In this document: piece by piece, positions 7,399 to 12,826 of the stretch | How the letters are laid out: each line of letters opens with the position of its first letter | How positions within the stretch are numbered: the stretch's first letter is position 1 | Origin: Phycisphaerales bacterium | GTDB taxonomy: Bacteria > Planctomycetota > Phycisphaerae > Phycisphaerales > Phycisphaeraceae | Reading direction: 5' to 3' | NCBI GenBank assembly: GCA_012031455.1 | Contig: JAAUTM010000007.1 | Location: 1-12,826, forward strand | DNA length: 12,826 nt | The notes under the pieces: model-generated | Told to the model about the DNA's origin: nothing | Databases searched by the model: none | Seen by the model: the letters and a program-made list of their open reading frames with translations, nothing else | Made by a program: the position numbers and the translations under genes

Positions 7399-8415
7399 TC
7401 AGCCATACATGCCGCTCATGCGCAGGCTGCCGGGTGAGGCCCCGTAACAGCGGCGAAAAGCTCGGCAAAAGTAAGCGGTGTCGGCAAAGCCGCAGCGATG
7501 GGCGATGACCTTCACCGGCTCTCTGGTGGTCTGCACCAAACGCATCGCTTCCGCCAGACGCTCACGAAGTATATACATCCCGGGACTCAAACCTTCTGAT
7601 TTTGTAAACAGGCGGGTGAAATGATATCGGCTGTAGCCTGCAGCCTGGGCCAAATCCTCGACGTTCATGGGGTGATCCAGTCGGCTGCGGCAAAAGTCGA
7701 TCGCCCTTTGAATGGCCATGGGTCTGGTGTTGTGCACCTGAGTCGAGTCCCCCGGAAGCGCAAGAGCCATGAGCTGCATCGCCAGACGATATGCCCCGGT
7801 CGAGGCCTCCCAGGGTGAATCCAGTCCACCCTCGACGGTTGATCGGCAAAGTTGAGCTGCCTGGGCGATCAAGGGCGATTCGGCGGTAAGCGATAAAACC
7901 GGCCCCAAACGTGTCACCGCTGCCTGCCAGGCGCGCACCACTTCGGAGCCGTGCAGACAGAGGTAGAAAAAAGACCATTGCTCGCCAGACTCAAGCCAGT
8001 ACCGGTGATCATGAGGGAAATAGAGCAGCATGACCTGGCCGGGCGAAAGCACTTTCGTTTGTGATTCAAATCGAAGTCGTCCCTGACCTGCGAGGGTGTA
8101 TTGCAGCAGCACAAAACGTGCGGAGCCACGGCGCAGGCCATGCCAGTCGTAATGAGGCCCGATGCGGTGTTCCACCCCGGCACTGGTGATCATGGCATGC
8201 AAACCCACCGGTTGCCTGACAAATGCCACCGATCGGCTTACGACCCCGCCAACCTGGCCTTGTAACTTGTCTGTCACCCACTGCCAGGTTGCGGGCAAAC
8301 CAAGGGTAGATGGCTGGTGGGTCATCGCCTTTTTGAGGAGCCGATGGGCCTTGGTTAACTGCGGAGATTTTTGGGGTTTGCTCGCAGCATCAACCTTATG
8401 ACCTGAATTATTCAT
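7399..8415 (-). CDS. AraC-family transcriptional regulator
   Basis: A 338-residue regulator. The C-terminal ~100 residues carry the two AraC helix-turn-helix units: MNVEDLAQAAGYSRYHFTRL, followed by EPVKVIAHRCGFADTAYFC and a typical FRRCYGASPGSLR end. The N-terminal half looks like a cupin-type sensing domain (RRGSARFVLLQYTLAGQGRL, LSPGQVMLLYFPHDHRYWL, WSFFYLCLHGSEVVRAW), the class that usually binds a sugar. It is transcribed divergently from a GH4 glycosidase 108 bp away, which is the common arrangement for a local sugar-responsive activator. The first ~30 residues are lysine-rich and have no clear ribosome site, so the true start may be further in (for example the ATG at 8325). It is followed on the same strand by the FtsQ-like gene. 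No frameshift was seen. The inducing sugar is unknown. Confidence 0.95.
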   Translation of the reverse strand: MNNSGHKVDAASKPQKSPQLTKAHRLLKKAMTHQPSTLGLPATWQWVTDKLQGQVGGVVSRSVAFVRQPVGLHAMITSAGVEHRIGPHYDWHGLRRGSARFVLLQYTLAGQGRLRFESQTKVLSPGQVMLLYFPHDHRYWLESGEQWSFFYLCLHGSEVVRAWQAAVTRLGPVLSLTAESPLIAQAAQLCRSTVEGGLDSPWEASTGAYRLAMQLMALALPGDSTQVHNTRPMAIQRAIDFCRSRLDHPMNVEDLAQAAGYSRYHFTRLFTKSEGLSPGMYILRERLAEAMRLVQTTREPVKVIAHRCGFADTAYFCRAFRRCYGASPGSLRMSGMYG

Positions 8416-8523
8416 GCCAGCACAATAATACCATCAATCGCACATGTATCCATTATTCACGTTAATTACCTATGGTAGGGTATAGCACGATCAAGCTATT
8501 TAACCCCCGATGGAGTTGACATC
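8416..8523. promoter_or_regulatory. Divergent control region between araC-type gene and GH4 gene
   Basis: This 108-bp gap must hold both promoters. An inverted pair TACCAT (8429-8434) and ATGGTA (8472-8477) is present, and the second copy overlaps the 11-bp dyad TACC-TAT-GGTA (8467-8477). These are candidate half-sites for the AraC regulator. GGAG at 8512-8515 is the ribosome site for the GH4 gene, 8 nt before its ATG. No convincing -35/-10 pair stood out. Confidence 0.4.
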
Positions 8524-10127
8524 ATGGCCCAGCAAGGCATCAAGGTGACTTTTATTGGAGCTGGAAGTGTGGGTTTCACCCGGACACTCATGCGTGACCT
8601 GCTCACCGTGCCGGAGTTGCAGAACACCCGTTTTGCTTTCACGACATTGATGCCCGCAACCTCGACAGGGTGCAGCAGCTTTGTGTCAAGGACATCGCTG
8701 ACAACAAGCTGCCTGCGAAGATCACCGGCACCACCGATCGCAAGCGGGCCTTGGAAGGTGCGGATTATGTCATCAACTGCACCCGCATTGGCGGGTTGGA
8801 AGCCTTTGCCACCGACATCGACATTCCGCTGCAATACGGCATTGATCAGTGCGTGGGCGACACGCTTTGTGCCGGGGGAATCATGTACGGCCAGCGCAAC
8901 ATCGCTCAGGTTCAGGCTTTCGTGAAGGACATGCACGAAGTGTCCAAAGATGATGTGCTTTTTCTTAATTACGCCAACCCCATGGCCATGAACACCTGGG
9001 CGGCTCTGGACCTTTATGATCAGGGCAAGGGTGTGAACACGGTGGGGCTGTGTCATGGTGTCGAAGGGGGCTGGCGGCAGATTGCCACGGTGCTGACGGA
9101 TTTGCATGGGGAACAGCACCTGCTCAAGCGTGTGGATGATCCGACCAAACAACGTAAAAATGCGCACCGTGATTTGGTGGACATCATCTGTGCAGGGATC
9201 AACCATCAGACCTGGTACATCGACATCCGATACAAAGGCCGAAAGGTCGAGGCTGATGAACTGCTCGAAGCTTTCGAGAAACACAAGGGGCTGAGCAAAA
9301 CCGAAAAGGTACGCATTGATGTGCTGCGCCGTTTTGGGTTTTACTCGACGGAATCCAACGGCCACCTGTCCGAGTATCTGCCCTGGTATCGCAAGCGACC
9401 CCGTGAAATAAAAAAGTGGATCGACCTGTCTTCGTGGATCAATGGTGAGACCGGCGGGTACCTGCGCGTCTGTACCGAAGGTCGCAACTGGTTCAAGACC
9501 GACTTCCCCAAGTGGCTGGCTGAGGCTGGCAAACCTATCACTTCCGAAGAACGTTCCAGTGAACATGGGTCCTACATCATCGAAGCGATGCAAACCGGTC
9601 GGGTGTACCGGGGCCACTTTAATGTGCGCAATCGCGGGATAATCAGCAACCTTCCTGATGATTGCATCATTGAAGCCCCCGGCTACGTGGATAAATTCGG
9701 CATCCACATGACCCCCATCGGTGCCCTGCCCCAGGCTTGTGCTGCCACGTGCATGGCCAGCGTGAACGTTCAGCGCATGGCCAAGGACGCGGCACTCGGG
9801 GCCGATGTCACGCTGCTCAAGCAGGCCATGCTGCATGATCCGCTGGTGGGCGCGGTGTGCAACCCTGAAGAAATCTGGCAATTGACCGATCACATGCTGG
9901 TCGCCCAGGCACAGTGGCTGCCTCAATACGAAAAAGCCGGGGAGATCAGCAAAGCCCAAAAACGACTGGATCAACATGTGAAACAGGGGACACGTGTGAA
10001 GCTCGGTCAGTGGAAAGGCTCAGCTCGTTTGAAAATCAAGTCTGTGGAAGAGTTGCGCAAAAACAAGGAAGCCTCGGTGATGGAAGCGGATAAGGCTGCC
10101 GCCCGCCGGGCTGCACTCAAGGCTTGA
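8524..10127 (+). CDS. Family 4 glycoside hydrolase (MelA-like alpha-glycosidase), one frameshift
   Basis: A NAD+- and divalent-metal-dependent glycosidase of GH4, the family of alpha-galactosidases (MelA), alpha-glucosidases and 6-phospho-glycosidases. Corrected length is about 534 residues. Motifs: N-terminal Rossmann KVTFIGAGSVGFTRTLMRDL, GADYVINCTRIGG, FLNYANPMAMNTWA, GLCHGVEGG with the expected metal-ligand cysteine near residue 177, and GINHQTWY with a metal-ligand histidine near 228; then RFGFYSTESNGHLSEYLPWY. One base is missing near 8640: GCTTTCACGAC should be GCTTTCCACGAC, giving FAFHDIDARNLDRV. The C-terminal ~60 residues are Lys/Ala-rich and lie beyond the usual MelA length (~450). 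The substrate cannot be fixed from sequence; MelA-like spacing slightly favours alpha-galactosides. A divergent AraC regulator next door supports inducible sugar use. The TGA stop is at 10125. Confidence 0.93.
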
Positions 10128-10266
10128 TAAACAGCGTATCCTGACGCGTAATCCATAAGTTTTCCCGGGGAATATCAGGGGGGATTCCGGGGTGGACCGG
10201 GTGCCTGGCGTGGGAACAGCGGACTTGGCTGGGACCATCTTGCAAGGATTAATTGCAACCTCCGGT

Positions 10267-10296
10267 TTGACAAGGTTTCCTGTACCGCGCCATAAT
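10267..10296 (+). promoter_or_regulatory. Sigma70-like promoter of the TM/coiled-coil gene
   Basis: A perfect -35 TTGACA (10267-10272) is followed after 18 bp by CATAAT (10291-10296), 5 of 6 of the -10 consensus. It is correctly placed in the 247-bp gap after the GH4 stop and about 80 nt before the start of the next gene, so that gene is probably transcribed independently of GH4. Confidence 0.7.
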
Positions 10297-10374
10297 GCAC
10301 AAGCAGGATCGGGCAAGGTGCCTGATCGTTCATGGATTCAAACCCTGTCATGATCTTTTCGTAAGGAGGCCGCC

Positions 10375-11262
10375 TTGAGCGTTCTCACCAAAGTCTTTGT
10401 GGTCCTGGTGAATGTGTTGTCGGTGGCCCTGGTGGCCCTGGTGATTGCCTTTGTCGCCAACACAGAAAACTTCAAGAAAAAATACGACGACATGAAAGCC
10501 GACCGCGATGGCGCCGATGCCAAAGCCCGGCTGATTCAGGGCGAACTCAACCTGCTCAAGGGTGAGTGGGACAAACAGGCCAAGACCTACGCCGATGAAA
10601 TCAACGCCAAGCTCGCTCAGGTCAAGGCTTCGGAAGACCAGCTTGCCCAGGTGCGGGCGGAACTGTCCTCGGCCCGGCGCGATACCGCCAAGCTCGAAGC
10701 ACAGGTCTCGGGCCTCTCCGCTGCGATGTCGCAGAACCAGGCCATCCTTGATGCCTCGCTCAAGGAACTGACCCAGCGCCGTGACTCTGCGGTCAAGCTT
10801 GAAACCCGTGCCATCGAACTGGCAGACCGTAACAACGAACTGATGAACCAGGTGGAAGCCTACAACCGTCAGGTTCGCCGGCTCAACGAGCAGATGGCTC
10901 AGCTCGATGAGGAAAAAGGCAAGATCAGCGATCTGTGGACCAAAGTGCCTCAGGACATTCGTGATCGGCTGACCAACGTCAGCAGCACGGATGCTCAGGT
11001 GGTGGAAGCGGTGCAGACGGCCGTGCCCGTGCGTGGCCAGATCACCAAGATCGAAAAGGTCGGCGATCAGACCTTTGCTCAGATCAACCTCGGCAAGGCT
11101 GACAAGGTTTCGCCCAACACCAAGTTCATGATTTACCGTGACAACAAGTTCATGGGCAACCTCATCATCATGACCGTCAGCGACCGCGAAGCTGTGGGCC
11201 GGGTCGAACTGACCCAGGGCAACCTGTCCACCGGCGACCGGGTGATGAGCGGCGTGTTTTGA
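10375..11262 (+). CDS. Single-pass membrane protein with long coiled coil and C-terminal beta-type domain
   Basis: I do not recognise a named family. The 295-residue protein begins with TTG; the start is fixed by a strong AAGGAGG (10363-10369) 5 nt upstream. Residues ~4-28 form one membrane helix (FVVLVNVLSVALVALVIAFV). Residues ~32-190 are rich in Lys, Glu, Gln, Ala and Asp with heptad-like spacing, forming a long coiled coil (ELNLLKGEWDKQ, LRAQ-type repeats, ETRAIELADRNNELMNQVEA). A compact C-terminal domain (~213-295) reads PVRGQITKIEKVGDQTFAQI, INLGKADKVSPNTKFMIY and LTQGNLSTGDRVMSGVF, suggesting a small beta-barrel or SH3-like fold. This order (TM, coiled coil, beta domain) is that of MreC, and mreB lies 0.9 kb downstream, but there is no MreC sequence signature. 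A role in the cell envelope is inference. Confidence 0.88.
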   Translation: MSVLTKVFVVLVNVLSVALVALVIAFVANTENFKKKYDDMKADRDGADAKARLIQGELNLLKGEWDKQAKTYADEINAKLAQVKASEDQLAQVRAELSSARRDTAKLEAQVSGLSAAMSQNQAILDASLKELTQRRDSAVKLETRAIELADRNNELMNQVEAYNRQVRRLNEQMAQLDEEKGKISDLWTKVPQDIRDRLTNVSSTDAQVVEAVQTAVPVRGQITKIEKVGDQTFAQINLGKADKVSPNTKFMIYRDNKFMGNLIIMTVSDREAVGRVELTQGNLSTGDRVMSGVF

Positions 11263-11271
11263 AGATCGATT

Positions 11272-11287
11272 CCCTCTGCCAAGAGGG
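11272..11287. terminator. CCCTCT hairpin with repeat-like tail
   Basis: CCCTCT (11272-11277) pairs perfectly with AGAGGG (11282-11287) around a GCCA loop, 9 bp past the stop of the coiled-coil gene. It is followed by TTAGGGTGAGGG (11288-11299) instead of a T run. The combination resembles the AGAGGGTTAGGGTGAGGG interspersed repeat I recall from many bacterial genomes. It may act as a transcript end, or simply be a repeat remnant. Confidence 0.4.
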
Positions 11288-11355
11288 TTAGGGTGAGGGC
11301 GGTGTGAACGTGGTGTTGGTTTTCAGAGCTACAATGTCGCATAAGGAGTATTCCG

Positions 11356-11727
11356 ATGACGACCTTGATCAGCCAAAAACTCAACCCTTCGCCTTCATCA
11401 ACGTTTCCCTCTTCGCTTCCGGAAAACACCCGTATGTATGCCATCGCGTTCGACATGGATATTGAAGCTCTCCGGAACGCATACGGCGATCCCTACAACA
11501 ACGCCTACATGGAAATACGCAAGATACTTCGGGAGCATGGGTTTACATGGCAGCAGGGCAGCACATACTTCGGAGGTAATGAGGTCAACGCCGTGACCTG
11601 TGTCCTTGCCGCCATTGATCTTGCCCAGAAGTTGCCTTGGTTCTCATCATCGGTGCGTGACATCCGCATGTTGCGAATCGAAGAATTGAATGATCTGATG
11701 CCTGCGATACAAGGCACCACGCATTAA
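11356..11727 (+). CDS. vapD: VapD-family endoribonuclease (Cas2-like fold)
   Basis: The residues from MYAIAFDMDIEALRNAYG onward match the virulence-associated protein D family: a first beta strand ending in a conserved aspartate (AFDMD), YGDPYNNAYMEIRKIL, GFTWQQGSTYFGG, an AAIDLAQKLPWF helix, and the characteristic VRDIRMLRIEELNDL. VapD from Helicobacter pylori has a Cas2-like ferredoxin fold and RNase activity, and Haemophilus VapD acts as a toxin with VapX. Typical members are ~95 residues, which matches translation from the ATG at 11434. The only good Shine-Dalgarno site (AAGGAG, 11343-11348) precedes the ATG at 11356, adding a 26-residue Ser/Pro-rich leader; I keep that start but it is unsettled. 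No VapX-like antitoxin gene is evident beside it. It lies between the coiled-coil gene and a small membrane protein on the same strand. No CRISPR is present. Confidence 0.88.
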   Translation: MTTLISQKLNPSPSSTFPSSLPENTRMYAIAFDMDIEALRNAYGDPYNNAYMEIRKILREHGFTWQQGSTYFGGNEVNAVTCVLAAIDLAQKLPWFSSSVRDIRMLRIEELNDLMPAIQGTTH

Positions 11728-11804
11728 CAGCAGGAAACGCTCCAGCCCGCTCGACATGATGATTGCGATTGCTTTGGTCGCATCAATTCCATAAGGATCG
11801 ACCC

Positions 11805-11975
11805 ATGACCCAGATGAACACACCCACTGCCTCCGTCCCTGCCAAAAGCAATGTTTACACGGTACTGGCCCTGGTATCCATGTTGATGCTGCTGGCGGGT
11901 ATTGGTTACGTCGGCTACAAAAACATCAGCATGACCGGGACGGGCAATCCCTTTGCCTTGGTCGGCGGGGAGTGA
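11805..11975 (+). CDS. Small single-pass membrane protein, 56 aa
   Basis: The start ATG at 11805 follows AAGGAT (11793-11798) at good spacing; an in-frame upstream ATG at 11763 lacks one. The N-terminus is polar and Thr/Pro/Ser-rich (MTQMNTPTASVPAKSN), followed by one membrane helix (YTVLALVSMLMLLAGIGYVG) and a short tail (YKNISMTGTGNPF) ending in GGE. I do not recognise a named family. The clear ribosome site, the clean helix and a strong terminator directly downstream support a real gene. It starts 77 bp after vapD and could be co-transcribed with it. The arrangement alone does not make it an antitoxin or a toxin of type I; a conserved envelope protein near mreB is as likely. Confidence 0.75.
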   Translation: MTQMNTPTASVPAKSNVYTVLALVSMLMLLAGIGYVGYKNISMTGTGNPFALVGGE

Positions 11976-12004
11976 ATCTTTTGGGGCTTGCGGCGCAGAA
12001 CACG

Positions 12005-12032
12005 ACCCAGGTGCGTTTGTGCCTGGGTTTTT
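12005..12032 (+). terminator. Rho-independent terminator after the small membrane protein
   Basis: ACCCAGG (12005-12011) pairs perfectly with CCTGGGT (12022-12028) across a 10-nt loop and runs into TTTTT (12028-12032). It lies 29 nt past the stop codon and separates the small gene from mreB, so mreB should have its own promoter between 12033 and 12139. Confidence 0.85.
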
Positions 12033-12045
12033 GGCTTTTCAATCC

Positions 12046-12078
12046 GTGCCAAATTGGTACGATCTGGCTTAATAAGCC
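12046..12078. promoter_or_regulatory. Two adjacent dyads upstream of mreB
   Basis: GTGCCAA-A-TTGGTAC (12046-12060, 6 of 7 pairs) and GGCTTA-A-TAAGCC (12066-12078, perfect) are odd-length palindromes, each centred on an A, with centres 19 bp apart. They lie in the short mreB leader between the upstream terminator and the start codon and could be protein-binding sites. No clear -35/-10 pair was found. Confidence 0.35.
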
Positions 12079-12139
12079 GATGATGATTCGGTAATCAAGT
12101 GGTATTCATCGGTGCAAGGGACATAAGGGACGACCGGCT

Positions 12140-12594
12140 TTGATCGCATTCGATAAATTCCTCTCCTGGTTCAGTATGGACCTGGGCATTGACCTGGGCA
12201 CCTGCAACACTCTGGTGTGCGTGCGTGGCGAAGGTATTGTGCTCAATGAGCCTTCGGTCGTGGCTGTCAAAAAAGGCACCGAACAGGTGCTCCAACTCCG
12301 CGATGGCTCGTATGCCGTGGGCTGGGTCGCCAAGGAAATGCTGGGCAAAACCCCCGGCTCCATCACCGCCATTCGTCCGCTCAAGGATGGCGTCATCAGT
12401 GACTTCCGTGTCACCGAGGCCATGCTTTCCTATTTCATCCGCAAGGTGACGGGCAATCGTCCTTTCATTCAACCCCGGGTGGTCATCGCCGTGCCCTCGG
12501 GCATCACGGCCTCGAGAAACGGGCGGTGCTCAACTCGGCCGAGCGGGCCGGGGCCCGCCGCGTCTACCTGGTAGATGAACCGATGGCCTGCGCG
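12140..12594 (+). CDS. mreB: Rod-shape actin homologue MreB, frameshifted and cut off by a sequence junction
   Basis: The bacterial actin that guides lateral wall synthesis. The TTG start follows AAGGGA (12125-12130) by 9 nt; an ATG at 12176 ([12 protein letters not shown]) is a possible alternative. Visible: the phosphate-1 loop [54 protein letters not shown], the [12 protein letters not shown] strand, and, one frame over, [20 protein letters not shown] and DEPMA. One base is missing near 12510 (GCCTCGAG for GCCGTCGAG, ITAVEKRA). Homology stops at about 12583-12594: after DEPMACAI the expected GAGLP segment is absent, and a stop follows at 12616-12618. The remaining ~190 residues, including the second half of the actin fold, are missing. 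Downstream bases encode a different gene on the other strand, so the truncation is probably a join rather than natural decay. Confidence 0.95.
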
Positions 12595-12826
12595 ATCAAC
12601 GGGAACCGGCGTCCGTAGCCTCCGTATGCAAACAGAATCTTGAACAGGCCCGCCATCGCTACGACCAGCAGAAGCAGATAAGCCGCTCCCGTGGAAAAAT
12701 CGGCGATGGACCAGGCCATAAAAGAGACAACGGTCAGAGTCAGCCCACCGATGAAGAGGTAAGTCGCCGGCCGGAACCATCCATACTGATAGAGGCGGTA
12801 GCTGGCAAAGCAGGTTAAAAAGACCA
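12584..12826 (-). CDS. Fragment of an unrelated integral membrane protein
   Basis: On the minus strand the frame beginning at 12824 is open for the whole end of the window and reads as a strongly hydrophobic protein: FLTCFASYRLYQYGWF, then ATYLFIGGLTLTVVSFMAW, then AYLLLLVVAMAGLFKILFAY, ending in [13 protein letters not shown] before running into the mreB strand. That is two or three membrane helices separated by short loops. I do not recognise the family. It is open at the window edge (no start) and its natural C-terminus is probably missing; the in-frame stop at 12566-12564 lies in mreB sequence. It cannot be a normal neighbour of mreB, because it overlaps the point where mreB homology ends. 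Confidence 0.6.

Noticed and set aside
8496..9977. 493-codon open frame antisense to the GH4 gene
   Set aside because: It is the shadow of the GH4 coding strand. The plus strand has clear GH4 motifs and a ribosome site, and the antisense product has no recognisable domain.
10617..10835. 72-codon minus-strand frame within the coiled-coil gene
   Set aside because: It is a shadow of the Ala/Lys/Glu-rich coiled-coil codons on the plus strand, with no independent evidence.

Overview
The window looks like a fragment of a planctomycete-type genome, most likely class Phycisphaerae. The grounds are the style of the MreB and FtsQ-like proteins, the TTG starts behind strong Shine-Dalgarno sites, a planctomycete-looking TM/coiled-coil protein, and GC-rich palindromes of the CCCGAAGCGCAAGCG type between genes. 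No marker gene settles the taxonomy. Both ends are partial: the window opens inside hemL and closes inside a broken mreB.

Layout. Plus strand, 1-2722: the end of hemL (tetrapyrrole synthesis), a foldback array of heptamer repeats, then serA (serine synthesis). Minus strand, 2810-3286: a probable Fe-S Rrf2 regulator, convergent with serA. From 3287 to 4156 there is no convincing gene, only repeats: a promoter-type direct repeat, three GC-rich palindromes, a 13-unit heptamer tandem array and a 76-bp foldback element. Minus strand, 8415-4157: an AraC-type regulator, an FtsQ-like division protein, glnA and yqgE, the last two 17 bp apart. Plus strand, 8524-12594: a GH4 glycosidase divergent from the AraC gene, a TM/coiled-coil protein with its own sigma70-like promoter, a VapD-family ribonuclease, a 56-aa membrane protein followed by a clear terminator, and mreB.

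The araC/GH4 pair reads as a sugar-utilisation unit (alpha-galactoside or alpha-glucoside). glnA-yqgE is a likely co-transcribed pair. The TM/coiled-coil protein, the small membrane protein and mreB may form an envelope or cell-shape neighbourhood, with VapD inserted between them. The glutamine synthetase lacks the tyrosine used for adenylylation control.

Two cautions apply. Conserved genes carry about seven single-base frameshifts (hemL, serA x2, ftsQ-like x2, GH4, mreB). Five sit in or beside short homopolymers, so they are most likely consensus errors rather than pseudogenes. In addition, the last ~230 bases do not continue mreB: they encode part of an unrelated membrane protein on the opposite strand, so the right end is probably a chimeric join or a rearrangement. 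I did not find a CRISPR array, a defence island, an insertion sequence with a transposase, or any RNA gene. The most unusual material is the set of heptamer-repeat and foldback elements, together with the VapD gene and its neighbourhood.
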